A stretch of DNA of 64,000 bases, from the NCBI GenBank assembly GCA_030789695.1, contig CM061142.1, positions 607,237,659 through 607,301,658 of the forward strand, written 5' to 3'. Both the position numbers and the translations under genes were made by a program. The DNA is from Scilla litardierei (Eukaryota; Streptophyta; Magnoliopsida; Asparagales; Asparagaceae). Below are positions 22,028 through 32,987 of the stretch, in pieces (within the stretch, counting starts at the first letter, position 1; each line of letters starts with the position of its first letter). Below the pieces are notes generated by a model. The model had not been told where the DNA came from, made no database searches, and saw only the letters and a program-made list of their open reading frames with translations.

Positions 22028-22933
22028 TCAAGCACTGCTCGGGAAAAGGTGTGGGAAGCGCTCTCTCATCTCATCCTCACATTCCCAGGTAGACTCACCA
22101 GGGGAACCGTGACGCCACAGCACTCGAACCAAGTCGACGGTCTTATTCCTCAGCTGCTTCTGTCGACGATCCAGAATCTCAACTGGATGCTGATCATAAG
22201 ACAGATCCGGACGAACCGTAATCTCTGAGAAATCCACAGCGTGGGATGGATCACTAACGTATCGACGTAACTGAGATACGTGAAATACGTCGTGAACTCC
22301 CACAAGCGACGGTGGCAACGCCAAGCGATAAGCCACATCTCCAACTCTCTCCAGGACATCAAACGGCCCAATGTACCTCGGACTCAGCTTGCCTCTCTTC
22401 CCGAATCGAATAACTCCGCGGTTCGGAGAAATCTTCAGAAAGATATGATTCCCAGGCTGAAACTCCAAAGGCCTCCGTTTAGCATCAGCCCAATGCTTGA
22501 AACGGTCCTGTGCAATCCTCAGCTTCTCCCGGATATTCCTCACCACATCCACGGCCTCCACGATCATCTCCGGTCCTAACAGCTCCCGATCTCCAACGTC
22601 ATCCCAGCTCAGTGGCGATCGACATTTCTTTCCATATAGCGCGGCGAAAGGCGCCATTCCAATACTCGCCTGGTAGCTGTTATTGTAAGCAAACTCAACG
22701 TGATGGAGATGATCCTCCCAAGATCCCTTAAAGTCTAGCATGCACGCTCTTAATATATCCTCCAAGATCTGAATCGTCCTCTCGGACTGGCCATCCGTCT
22801 GCGGGTGGTACGTCGTGCTGAAACTCAGAATCGTACCCAAGCTCTTCTGCAGACTCTGCCAAAACTGAGATGTGAATCGCTTGTCTCTGTCCGACACGAT
22901 ACTCACGGGGGCTCCGTAAAGTCGTACGATCTC
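22028..22933 (-). CDS. pol: E4 integrase catalytic/C-terminal part with chromodomain (pol exon 3)
   Basis: The third exon of the Gag-Pol frame, open for about 300 residues and beginning after intron 2 at 22933. It holds the second catalytic Asp of the integrase (SIVSDRDKRF), the catalytic Glu in [12 protein letters not shown], a GPF module ([22 protein letters not shown]) and a C-terminal chromodomain ([36 protein letters not shown]). Integrase inserts the cDNA into the genome. In this lineage the chromodomain is thought to steer insertion to histone-marked heterochromatin. This exon has no stop before its natural end, but upstream nonsense codons make E4 inactive. Confidence 0.9.
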   Translation of the reverse strand, partial: EIVRLYGAPVSIVSDRDKRFTSQFWQSLQKSLGTILSFSTTYHPQTDGQSERTIQILEDILRACMLDFKGSWEDHLHHVEFAYNNSYQASIGMAPFAALYGKKCRSPLSWDDVGDRELLGPEMIVEAVDVVRNIREKLRIAQDRFKHWADAKRRPLEFQPGNHIFLKISPNRGVIRFGKRGKLSPRYIGPFDVLERVGDVAYRLALPPSLVGVHDVFHVSQLRRYVSDPSHAVDFSEITVRPDLSYDQHPVEILDRRQKQLRNKTVDLVRVLWRHGSPGESTWECEDEMRERFPHLFPSSA

Positions 22934-23004
22934 CTGCATGATTCACGTTACATCACTATCTAAACTAGGAAAAGGAAATAGAAACGGAGAGTAAACGTAT
23001 TTAC
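22934..23004 (-). other. E4 intron 2 (inside integrase)
   Basis: 71 bp, GTAAAT at the donor and ATGCAG at the acceptor on the - strand, with a T/C-rich stretch before the acceptor. Removing it keeps the frame (phase 0) and unites the halves of the integrase core. E5 has an intron of the same length at the same codon (30383-30453). Read through, it gives a stop within 20 codons. Confidence 0.8.
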
Positions 23005-25424
23005 CTCCATGTATCTCCTCGCTAGCGTCTCAGTAGACTGTCCCACTCGGAAGGGAATAAAGTGCGCGGATTTGGTCAATCAGTTTACGATCACCCAAAT
23101 TGCATCGTTCTGCTTCGGACTCCGAGGTAGTCCAGTCACGAAATCCATAGTGATGTGCTGCCACTTTCACTCTGGAATCGGAAGCGGTTGTAGCAACCCT
23201 GCCGTACGCTGATGCTCCGCATTTACTTGTTGGCAAACCAAACACTTGGCTACACTCCGAGCCATACTACTCTTCATACCATGCCACCAAAAGTTCAGAC
23301 GAAGATCCTTGTACATCTTGGTCCCACCAGGATGCACAGAATACGGCGAACTGTGTGCCTCTACCAATAATTCCTCCCTGATGTCTCCAGCTGGCACACA
23401 CAACCTGGCTCCAAATCTCAACGAACCATCCTCGTGAATCAAAAAGTCAGTCCGCAGACCGGCTTCCACCTGCTCCTGAATCTTCACAAGCTTAGCATCT
23501 CCAGCCTGGCCAGCCTTGATCCTATCCACGATCGTCGACTGTATCTGCATACTCATCAACGAAGAGGTCTCTCCATGAAGAATAATCTCGATACCAGTCT
23601 CGCAAAAATCCTGCTGCAGTCTCCACTGCGAGGTCAACATCATCACCGCTGGAAGTCTGCTCAGCGCATCCGGAACCACATTCACCTTGCCAGGGTGATA
23701 CTGCAAGTCAATCTCGTAGTCTGCCATGAGCTCCAACCATCGACGCTGTCGCATGTTGAGCTCCTTCTATGTAAAGATATACTTCAAGCTTTTGTGATCG
23801 GTGAAGATCTTCACCTTCTCACTCAGCAGGAAGTGTCTCCAAATCTTCAGCGCAAACACAACCACAGACAACTCCAAATCATGTGTCGGGTAATTCTTCT
23901 CATGAGCCTTAAGCTGACGAGAAGCATACGCAACCACGTGCCCATGCTGGTGCAACACACATCCAAGACCTTTGCCAGAAGCATCGCAAAAGATCTCGAA
24001 TCCTCCACTCCGATCAGGCACAGCAAGTACATGGGCAGTCGTCAATCTCTCCTTCAGAATACCAAAATCCTTCTCGCAATCATCAGACCAAACATATGGT
24101 ACATCCTTACGCATCAGTCTGGTCATCGGCTCAGCAATCCGGGAAAAGTCCTTAATGAAACGTCGGTAATATCCTACAAGTCCAAGGAAGCTCCGGATCT
24201 CAGACGCCAACTGCGGAACCGGCCACTATCTGATAGCCACAATCTTCTCGGGATCCACAGAAATTCCATCACCAGACACCACATGCCCGAGAAAGGCAAC
24301 TCTATCCAGTCAGAACTCGCACTTGGAATACTTAGCATACAAACGATGCTTCCTCAAGATCTCCAACACTGTCCTCAAGTGCGAGGCATGCTCTTCCTCC
24401 GAATTTGAATAGATCAGGATGTCGTCAATAAAGATAACGACAAACTTGTCTAGAAAGTCGTAGAAGATCAAATTCATCAGGTTCATAATGAATGCGGGCG
24501 CATTGGTTACACCAAATGGCATAACCACGAACTCGTAGTGACCATACTTCGTCCTGAAAGCTGTCTTCGGGATGTCGTCCTTCTTCACCTTAAGCTGATG
24601 GTATCCACTCCTCAAGTCCAACTTAGAGAACGCCCTCGATCCTCCGAGCTGATCAAAGATGTCATCTATCCGAGGCAAGGGATATTTATTCTTGATAGTC
24701 ACAACATTCAGCTCCCGGTAATCCACACACATGCGACGCGAACCATCCTTCTTCTTCACCAGCAACACCGGTGCTCCCCACGGAGACACACTAGGATTGA
24801 TGTAACCCTTCTGTAGAAGCTCATCCAGTTGTCTACGTAACTCCTCCAACTCTGCTGGAGCCATCCGATACGGCGCCTTCGAAATAGGCTGCGCTCCTGG
24901 CACAAGATCGATCGAAAACTCGAGAGCTCGATCGGGCGGCAGTCCAGACATCTCCTCGGGGAAGACGTCGTCGAATTCACGTACCACAGTTGGTCTATCC
25001 TGCTCCATCTGCATAGCAACAATCTCCACCGGCTTGGCCCGAAACCTAACAGGACCAAGCGAACTGCTACCACGACTGAACTCGAACACTGGATGTCCGG
25101 AGATCTCGAACACCACCTTCTTCCTCTGACAATCGATCGTAGCATGGAAGCTCGCAAGCCAATCCATTCCAAGCACCGCATCGTAGTTGATGATGTCGTG
25201 GACAATAAAGTCAGCGTAAAGCTCATGTCCACAGACCACCAAAGGGCAAGAATTGCACCCACGATGCACCGAGATCACGCCATTTCCTGTAACGATATTC
25301 CAACTCTTGGGAAGAGTGGAAGTCGTCAAGGAATGCTTCTCCACGAAGCTCCGAGAAATAATGCACATCGATGCACCAGAGTCAAAGAGGACTCGTGCAG
25401 GAAATGTGCAAACCAAAATCACAC
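23005..25424 (-). pseudogene. pol: E4 pol: protease, RT, RNase H, integrase N-part (exon 2)
   Basis: Begins at 25424 after intron 1. Domains in order are the retropepsin with [10 protein letters not shown] with [33 protein letters not shown] and the catalytic FIDDILIYS; RNase H with [13 protein letters not shown] and [11 protein letters not shown]; the integrase HHCC finger with VHPGGTKMY and CLVCQQV; and the start of its core. Four nonsense codons break it: TGA at 24310-24312, TAG at 24226-24228, TAG at 23767-23769 and TGA at 23167-23169. At three of them E5 has TGG or CAG, so they are simple transitions. E4 therefore cannot make functional Pol. Confidence 0.9.
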
Positions 25425-25540
25425 CTATCAAACAATCTAACACTCAAACCCTATTCTAACAAACAATCATATGCAATCAAACAAACATAAGCTAACAATC
25501 AAAACTATCTAAGGAAGGAAACAACTAGTTTGAGAGTTAC
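25425..25540 (-). other. E4 intron 1 (gag-protease junction)
   Basis: 116 bp on the - strand, donor GTAACT, acceptor TGATAG, T-rich inside. It separates the end of gag from the protease start. The exons meet in phase 1 and keep the frame. If it is retained, gag ends at a stop at 25509-25511 inside the intron. E5 has a matching 114-bp intron (32874-32987). Confidence 0.8.
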
Positions 25541-26630
25541 CTGCGATAACCTCATCCACAGCCTCGCTCTCCACTGCCGTCATCAGGTAAGCCTGTCTCC
25601 TCGGCTGCATGGCCTGCTGGAAAGCCTGCCTCTGAGGAGCGAGAGGTGCTCCACGACCTGCAGGTACAGGTGCCCTCTGCTGCAACGGCTGTGCTGCGAC
25701 GGGATCCTTCCAAGGTAGCTTAGACTTCGGGCACTCCTTCATAGCATGAGTAGGATCTCCATAAACCAGGCACTGTCCCAACATCTTCCTACACTGATCC
25801 TTGATATGCCCGGTCTTGCCACAGAAATGGAAAGTCTTCTGAGGAGGCACACCTGGCCTCTTGAACTGCACCGTCTGATTAGGCCTGGTCCCAGGCCTAA
25901 CCACTCCTCTGACCTGCTCCATAGGCCTCTTCCCAGCTCCAGAAATCTGTCCTCTCTTCTGTCTCGCAATCAGCTCCTGTCTCCGAGCAGCTACCAGCAA
26001 CTGCCGATATGACTCCATGTCTGTTATAGACATCAGACTCTGCAGGTCTAGAGAAAGACCCTGCAGAAACCTCTGAGCCTTCTCCTCAGCATCCTCCACC
26101 ATCTTTGGCGCGAAGCGACTCAATCTAGTAAACTCCTGGTGGTACTGGTCCACCGTCAGATTCCACTGCTTCAGCTCAATGAAGCGCTGCAACATCTCCC
26201 TCCTAGCAGCCTTCGGAAAGTACTCCTCATCGAACCTGGACTTGAAAGTAGCCCAAGGTATAGGGCTCACTAGCAACTCCTCCTCTGCATCCCACCAGTT
26301 TCAGGCATTATCCTTAAGCTGCTTCTTCGCCAGATCAACCCATCCAGCCGGGTTGACCTTCGACATCTTCATATTATCCTTGGTGTTCCTGATCCACTCC
26401 TCTGCAGCCAACGGTCCTTCAGATCCATCAAAGTACGTCGGGCCCAGCTCCCGAAACTGCTTCGCTCCTGGCTCGTGGCGAGGAGCACTCTGAGTGTTCT
26501 GGAGCATGCCCTGCTGCACCTGCATCATCTGATGCATCATCCTCATGATCTCAGCATTGGTGGGCTCTCTATCCGGCTCCTCAGCATGATTGGGCCCACT
26601 GCCAGATCGGGTCTGTCGTCGTCCAGCCAT
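25509..26630 (-). pseudogene. gag: E4 gag
   Basis: Starts MAGRRQTRSG at 26630 in the same context as E5 gag. The N-terminal part is Met/Gln-rich, followed by the retrotransposon-gag core (EEWIRNTKDNMKM, WATFKSRFDEEYFP, LQRFIELKQW, RLSRFAPKMVEDAEE). Then come a CCHC knuckle with CGKTGHIKDQC and a second with C-x2-Y in place of the second Cys (CLVYGDPTHAMKEC), so that knuckle is damaged. A TGA at 26301-26303 interrupts the core. The stop at 25509 lies inside intron 1. Confidence 0.88.
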
Positions 26631-26778
26631 CTAATGACATAAAAAACGAACAAACAAATTAGACTCAAAGCTTAATGACTTGGATGTTGCAATTTATTTA
26701 ATAGATATTCCGTTTATTATCGTTGTTCCGTTAGTTCACAATCGCAAGATAGGACCTGCATGGGCCACCAACAAAACC
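26631..26778 (-). other. E4 leader and unusual primer-site region
   Basis: Between gag and the 5' LTR. Directly after the LTR, on the - strand, comes GGTTTTGTTGGTGGCCCATG, then 'caggtcctatc'. E5 has almost the same bases in this place (34221-34261). Neither contains the initiator-Met complement TGGTATCAGAGC expected for many chromoviruses, and I cannot name the primer tRNA. Confidence 0.5.
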
Positions 26779-27790
26779 TGTCACGCCCCGCTTCCCAAAA
26801 AACGTGGAGGCGAAGCGTGAGAAGGTCCGCTCAGACTTGAAGCTACAAAGCTACATGTCCGATAAGCGTCAATCACTTTAAACTGCAGGTCCTTGCAACG
26901 CGAAACGAAACAAAGATAATAACGAAAAGAGACAAAAGAAACATCTCAGAATATCCATAATAATAAATCTCAATATCGCAGAAAAAGCCACCAGGCTAAA
27001 ATAAAAGAGTCTAAAAGAGGCCACCTGTCACGACCCGCTTCCCTAAAATGGAGGCGAGTACGTGAAAAGGTCCGCACGAGAGTGGAGCTGTGAAGCCCCA
27101 AACCTGATAAGCGTCCACAATACAAAAACAGGTCCCTGTAACCACAACAGAATAGCAATAATAACACAAGGAGAGACTGAAATAAAATTCCACATCTCAC
27201 AAATTTGTCCAACATCAACAAGAGTCCAACATCCAGAAAAGCCACCAGGCTAAAAGAAAAGAGTCTAAAGGCCCAGAACAAGGCCAACAAAAGAAACGAC
27301 AACAACAAAGCAAAGTATAGGTGCCACGCACCGATAACAAAACAACTGTCTAATAAAAGTAAAACACAACGAGGACACTAGGACTGGTCCCCAGTGTCCA
27401 CGTCCTCCCCGTCAAACACAAGCACGGGCTCGACGTCTGCAAACACCTCGTCCCCAACAAGTAACTCAGGCTCGGGCTCTAACATGTGTCACCCAAAAGA
27501 GAAAGGGGCACATGTCAGCAAGTCGAACGACTTGTGCAAGGAAACGGGAAATAATGGTAAACTAGCAACCTAGCAGTTAAAACATGGTGCATGGCAAGTA
27601 AAGTACGGTGGTAACAAGTAAGGTAAAGTATAGTACACGTGGCAAGGGGTTGTTGTGACATGTAATGTCAAGTAACAAGTACAAGTACAAGGGATCACTC
27701 AACGAGTAACCTATTGCCCGCAGGCTGTGTTCAGGTATCAAGTACAAGGGATCACTCAACGAGTGCCCTATTGCCCGCAGGCTGTGATGA

Positions 27791-28261
27791 GCTCGTCTTC
27801 TGGAACACGAGCCAGAAAGTGTATTTGATAAGTATGGCGTAGGGGTGCACCTAGCCGGAACAAGTAACACTAGTATGTAGCGATGCTACGCAATCATGAT
27901 GAGTATTCAAGCATGCAATGACATGAGCAGATAATTCGCATACCGTTAATTTAAATTAAACGTGACAGGCGAAATGCAATGACATGAACATATTCGCGTA
28001 CCGTTAATTAAATTAAACATGGCAGTTAAAATGCAATAGCAGTTAAGGATGCATGGATGACATGAACAGTTATTTTCGCGTACCGTTAAGGAAAGTAAAC
28101 GTGACATACAAGCATGATGAAAGTGACGGACCAAGCTTCGTTGTCAAGCTAGGTCAATGGCGTCTAAACGGCTATCCTTTCACCGTCTAGTCTCTTTTAC
28201 GCTAAAGCAAGGTAAATGGCCTAAGACATGGCCTAAATCAAGAGATGCAAGTTTCACTTGC
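27791..28261 (-). other. E5 stem-loop chain in the transcribed LTR
   Basis: Stem-loops occur at 27791-27812 (GCTCGT with ACGAGC, loop cttctggaac), 28129-28155 (loop CGTTGTC on the + strand, one mismatch), 28164-28190 (CTAAACGG with CCGTCTAG) and 28247-28261 (GCAAGT). In 28164-28190 the one deviation is an A-C mismatch on the + strand but a G-U pair on the - (sense) strand. The 5' LTR holds the same structures (for example 35365-35391 and 35400-35426). Confidence 0.7.
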
Positions 28262-28690
28262 CTAGCACCGGGGATGGCGACTACTTCGTCACACGGATGC
28301 CAATCTATGGGGAAATCACTGATAGGGGGAACAACCATCAAACAACATGAAATTTATTAGGGTTTCATAAAAATACCAATAGGCTATGAAAACATAGATG
28401 AATCGATTTCTTACCAAGAGGAGACGGAAGGAACACTCCGGGGAACCCTAGGATCATATCTGGAAAAGATTGGAGAAGTTTGGGGAAACTAGGGTTTTAG
28501 GGGATTTGGGGATTTGATGGGTTTTGATGGAGATTTGGGGAAGATGAGGGGTGGAATGAGTGAATGGATGGATTGGATGATGGATTTAGGGCTTGGAATG
28601 GAGAAATGGAGCTTGGAGGAAGATGGGGGCTCAATGGGGGAGAAACTAGGGCTTAGGGTCGTGTTGGAGAAGATGAAGTCGTTTGGGAGG

Positions 28691-29165
28691 GGTATTTATA
28701 GGCTAGGCTGGCGGCTGCCCAGAAATTAGGGTTTTAACACAGACTAGTCGGTCAAAGAACAACCACTGACCGACTAGTTTGGCAACTAGTCGATCGGTCG
28801 TCCAACGCAGACCGACTAAGTGCAAACAGTAACTCCTGAACGAAAATAGGATTCTAGAGTTAGTCGGTCCATGAACAAGTACTGACCGACTAGTTTAGCA
28901 TCTAGTCGGTCGATGAACGTTCTTAGACCGACTAAGAGTAAACAGTAACTGATACAAAAATAAGATGATGAGTTAGTCGGTTCAAGAAGCATTGCTGACC
29001 GACTAGTTTGCAACCTAGTCGGTCAACCAACGTTCTTAGACCGACTAACGATAAACAGTAGCTTCCTCAGAAAATTAGAAAGCTCACTAGTCGGTCCAAG
29101 AAGGATTGCCGACCGACTGGATCGTCATCTAGTCGGTCGGTGGCCCTTCTTACACCGGCTAATGA
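28691..29165 (-). promoter_or_regulatory. E5 3' LTR TATA box and four-unit GACCGACTA array
   Basis: TATAAATA on the - strand within 28691-28700. Upstream in the - direction, starting 45 bp away, are four units of 113-116 bp at 28745, 28861, 28974 and 29088. Each contains inverted CTAGTCGGTC and GACCGACTAG pairs. The 5' LTR has the same four at 35981, 36097, 36210 and 36324. Confidence 0.85.
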
Positions 29166-29431
29166 GCACAGAAAAGTACCGATACGGAGCGCGAGGCCCC
29201 GGGATCGATTCATAAGACTCCTAGGCTTGATCTAACAGTTAGATATGACCGTTATGAAGTCCGTCACGAGTGACATACTTCGAAATCGACAATCCTAAGG
29301 AAGAAGCGAGAAAATACGACGAATCGATCGAAAATGAAATCTACGGAGACGAAAACCACACAAGAGGAGAAAATCCACCAAAACACATATTATAATATAT
29401 AAAATCCAGATGCATGAAAAGCAGTCGTTAC

Positions 29432-29447
29432 ATCCTCCCCAACTTAA
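29432..29447 (-). other. E5 3' polypurine tract
   Basis: CTTAAGTTGGGGAGGA on the - strand, directly adjoining the 3' LTR. It is the expected primer for plus-strand cDNA. Confidence 0.88.
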
Positions 29448-29479
29448 GAAAAAATTCCGTCCTCGGAATTTCCAAAAAT

Positions 29480-30382
29480 TCACGAGTCCGGAAACAAAAG
29501 TGGGAAACGCTCCCGCATCTCATCCTCATTCTCCCAAGTAGACTCTCCAGGTGAACCGTGTCGCCACATCACCCTCACAAGATTGACAACCTTGTTCCGA
29601 AGCGATTTCTGACGCCTGTCCAGAATCTGCACTGGATACTGGTCATACGTCATATCGGGGCGAACGGTAATCTCCGAAAAATCCACCGCATGAGACGGAT
29701 CGCTAATGTATCGACGAAGCTGCGACACATGGAAAACATTGTGAACTCCTTCCAAAGATGGCGGCAAGGCCAAGCGATAAGCTACCTCGCCAACCCTCTC
29801 CAAAATGTCAAACGGTCCAATGTATCGCGGGCTCAACTTTCCACGCTTCCCGAAACGAATCACACCACGATTCGGGGAAATCTTCAAGAACACATGGTCG
29901 CCCGGCTGAAACTCCAAAGGACGACGTTTAGCATCCGCCCAATGCTTAAAACGGTCCTGAGCAATTCTCAACCTCTCCCGAATATTCCTGACGATATCCA
30001 CGGCCTCCACGATCATCTCAGGCCCCAACAACTCCCGATCACCAACGTCATCCCAACTCAATGGCGATCGACATTTCCTCCCATAAAGAGCGGCGAAAGG
30101 CGACATGCCAATACTCGCCTGGAAGCTGTTGTTGTAGGAAAACTCTACCAGATGTAGATGGTCCTCCCACGAACCCTTGAAATCCAACATGCACGCCCTC
30201 AGCATGTCTTCCAAAATCTGAATCGTCCTCTCGGACTGGCCATCCGTCTGCGGATGGTACGCCGTGCTGAAACTCAGACGCGTACCCAAACTCTTCTGCA
30301 AACTCTGCCAGAACTGAGATGTGAACCTCGTGTCTCTGTCAGACACGATACTCATGGGGACTCCATGAAGTCGCACAACTTC
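29480..30382 (-). CDS. pol: E5 integrase catalytic/C-terminal part with chromodomain (pol exon 3)
   Basis: About 300 residues, open to its natural stop at 29480-29482. It carries the second integrase Asp ([10 protein letters not shown]), the catalytic Glu ([12 protein letters not shown]), the GPF module ([22 protein letters not shown]) and a chromodomain ([36 protein letters not shown]). Its function is cDNA insertion in the nucleus, with the chromodomain probably guiding it to silent chromatin. That fits the place where E5 landed, in the LTR of a sibling element. Exon 3 starts at 30382, after intron 2, and the ATG at 30388 lies inside the intron and is not the natural start. Confidence 0.93.
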   Translation of the reverse strand, partial: EVVRLHGVPMSIVSDRDTRFTSQFWQSLQKSLGTRLSFSTAYHPQTDGQSERTIQILEDMLRACMLDFKGSWEDHLHLVEFSYNNSFQASIGMSPFAALYGRKCRSPLSWDDVGDRELLGPEMIVEAVDIVRNIRERLRIAQDRFKHWADAKRRPLEFQPGDHVFLKISPNRGVIRFGKRGKLSPRYIGPFDILERVGEVAYRLALPPSLEGVHNVFHVSQLRRYISDPSHAVDFSEITVRPDMTYDQYPVQILDRRQKSLRNKVVNLVRVMWRHGSPGESTWENEDEMRERFPLLFPDS

Positions 30383-30453
30383 CTGCACGATTCACGTTAC
30401 ATCACTATCCAAACTAGGAAAAGGAAATAAAACAGAGAGTAAAAGAATTTTAC
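30383..30453 (-). other. E5 intron 2 (inside integrase)
   Basis: 71 bp, donor GTAAAA, acceptor GTGCAG on the - strand, phase 0. It joins the first and second catalytic Asp parts of the integrase. Retained, it replaces the frame with a short tail and stop (near 30397). The same position and length are seen in E4. Confidence 0.82.
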
Positions 30454-32873
30454 CTCCATATATCTCCTCGCTAGCGCCTCAGTGGACTGTCCTACTCGGA
30501 ACGGAATAAAGTGCGCAGATTTGGTCAATCGATCTACGATCACCCAAATCGCGTCATTCTGCTTCGGACTCCGAGGTAGTCCAGTCACGAAATCCATAGT
30601 GATGTGCTGCCACTTCCACTCCGGAATAGGAAGCGGTTGTAGCAACCCGGCCGTACGCTGATGCTCCGCCTTCACTTGCTGGCAAACCAAGCACTTGGCT
30701 ACACTCCGAGCCACGCTCCTCTTCATACCATGCCACCAATAATTCAGACGAAGATCCTGGTACATCTTGGTGCCACCAGGATGCACAGAATACGGCGAAC
30801 TGTGTGCCTCCACCATCAGCTCCTCTCTGATATCCCCAGCAGGCACACACAACCTGGCTCCAAACCTCAGCGAGCCATCCTCATGAATCAAAAAGTCAGT
30901 CCGCAGACCGGCTTCCACCTGCTCCCGAATCCTCACCAGCTTCGGATCCTCAGCCTGGCCAGCCTTAATCCGATCCACGATCGTCGACTGTACCTGCATG
31001 TACATCAACGACGAAGCCTCTCCAGGAAGAACAATCTCCACACCAGACTCGCAAAAATCCTGCTGCAATCTCCACTGCGAGGTCAAAATCATCACCGTTG
31101 GAAGCCTACTCAAAGCATCCGGAACCACATTCACCTTGCCAGGGTGAAACTGCAAATCAATATCATAATCCGCCATAAGCTCCAACCACCGACGCTGTCG
31201 CATGTTGAGCTCCTTCTGAGTGAAAATATACTTCAAGCTTTTGTGATCAGTGAAAATCTTCACTTTCTCACTCAGCAAGAAGTGCCTCCAAATCTTAAGA
31301 GCAAACACAACGGCAGCCAACTCCAAATCATGCGTCGGATAATTCTTCTCATGAACCTTAAGCTGACGAGACGCATACGCCACAACATGCCCATGCTGAT
31401 GCAACACACAACCGAGACCCTTGCCAGAAGCATCGCAAAAGATCTCAAATCCACCGCTGCGATCAGGCACAACAAGAATAGGGGCAGTCGTCAACCTCTC
31501 CTTCAAAATACCAAAAGCCCTCTCACAATCACCCGACCAAACATAAGCGACATCCTTCCGCGTCAACCTGGTCATCGGCTCAGCAATACGAGAAAAGTCC
31601 TTAATGAATCGCCGATAATAACCAGCAAGTCCAAGAAAACTCCGAATCTCAGACGCTGACGACGGAACAGGCCACTCCCTGATGGCCTGAATCTTCTCGG
31701 GATCCACTGAGATACCATCTCCAGTCACCACATGCCCGAGAAAAGCAACTCTATCCAGCCAAAACTCGCACTTCGAAAACTTAGCATACAAACGATGCTT
31801 CCTCAAAATCTCCAACACCGTCCTTAAGTGCGAGGCATGCTCTTCCTCCGACTTCGAATAGATCAGGATGTCGTCAATAAAGATAACGACAAACTTATCC
31901 AAAAAGTCGTAGAAAATCAGGTTCATCAGATTCATGAAGACTGCGGGCGCGTTAGTTACGCCAAAAGGCATAACCACGAACTCATAGTGTCCATACTTCG
32001 TCCTGAACGCTGTCTTCGGAACATCTCCCTTCTTCACCTTCAATTGATGATAACCACTCCTCAAATCCAATTTAGAAAACACCCTCGAACCTCCAAGCTG
32101 ATCAAAAATATCATCGCTGCGAGGCAACGGGTATTTATTCTTAATGGTTACCGCATTCAACTCCCGATAGTCCACGCACATGCGACGCGAACCATCCTTC
32201 TTCTTAACCAACAACACCGGTGCTCCCCACGGAGACACGCTAGGATTAATATAACCCTTCTGCAAAAGCTCATCCAACTGCTTCCGCAACTCTTCCAACT
32301 CAGCAGGTGACATACGATACGGCGCCTTCGAAATCGGCTACGCACCTGGAACAAGATCGATAGAAAATTCCAAAGCTCGATCCGGCGGCAAACCAGACAT
32401 CTCCTCGGGGAAGACGTCGCCAAAATCACGCACCACAGCTGGCCACTCCAGCTCCATCTGCATAGCCACAGCCTCCACCGGCCTGGCCCGAAATCTGACA
32501 CGACCAAGCGAACTGCTACCACGACTGAACTCAAACACTGGATGTCCGGGAATCTCGAACACCACCTTCTTCCTCCTGCAGTCAATCGTAGCATAGAAGC
32601 TCGCCAGCCAATCCATCCCAAGAACTGCATCATAGTTGATGATGTCGTGGACAATGAAATCCGTAAAAAGCTCATGTCCACAGACCACCAACGAGCAAGA
32701 ATTGCAACCACGATGCACCGAGACCACACCATTCCCTGTGACGATATTCCAACTCTTGGGAAGAGGGGATGTCGACAAGGAGTGCCTCTCCACGAAGCTC
32801 CGAGAAATAATGCACATCGATGCACCAGAGTCAAAGAGGACTCGTGCAGGAAATGTGCACACCAAAATCACAC
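30454..32873 (-). pseudogene. pol: E5 pol: protease, RT, RNase H, integrase N-part (exon 2)
   Basis: A continuous 806-codon frame with a single nonsense codon, TAG at 32338-32340, where E4 has CAG. Domains in order on the - strand: protease VLFDSGAS (Asp codon 32830-32832); RT with [23 protein letters not shown] and catalytic FIDD at 31870-31881; RNase H ([13 protein letters not shown] at about 31435, TDHKSL at about 31245, [14 protein letters not shown]); the integrase finger ([16 protein letters not shown]) and first catalytic Asp in [10 protein letters not shown]. The stop lies between protease and RT, so protease could still be made but RT could not, unless the stop is read through. Confidence 0.93.
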
Positions 32874-32987
32874 CTAATCAATCAATTAACAATCAAACCC
32901 TATTCTAGCAAACAACCATGTTCAAGCAAACAACACAATTAAACAATCAAAACCAGCTCGGAAAATGACAGCTAGATTGAGGATTAC
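32874..32987 (-). other. E5 intron 1 (gag-protease junction)
   Basis: 114 bp, donor GTAATC, acceptor GATTAG on the - strand, T-rich inside. The flanking exons join in phase 1 and keep one frame from gag to protease. Unspliced RNA ends Gag 13 codons into the intron (stop 32947-32949). So splicing decides between Gag and Gag-Pol, with no frameshift signal needed. This is inferred from sequence only. Confidence 0.82.

Larger units (their letters stand above)
27026..29431 (-). repeat. E5 3' LTR
   Basis: 2406 bp. On the - strand, from the right: U3 with four repeat units, TATA box, then a long transcribed part with stem-loops. Small frames such as 27577-27870 and 28514-28729 recur in the other LTR and in E8 or E3, but they are LTR sequence without a domain. 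Confidence 0.95.

Noticed and set aside
23434..24408. 324-codon frame on the + strand opposite E4 pol
   Set aside because: It is antisense to RT/RNase H, whose motifs are clear on the - strand. The frames at 30661-31659 and 33253-34257 are likewise shadows of E5 genes.
28745..29165. CRISPR-like regular array of 113-116 bp units
   Set aside because: Units are similar along their whole length with no repeat-spacer division, and they lie in a eukaryotic LTR upstream of a TATA box.
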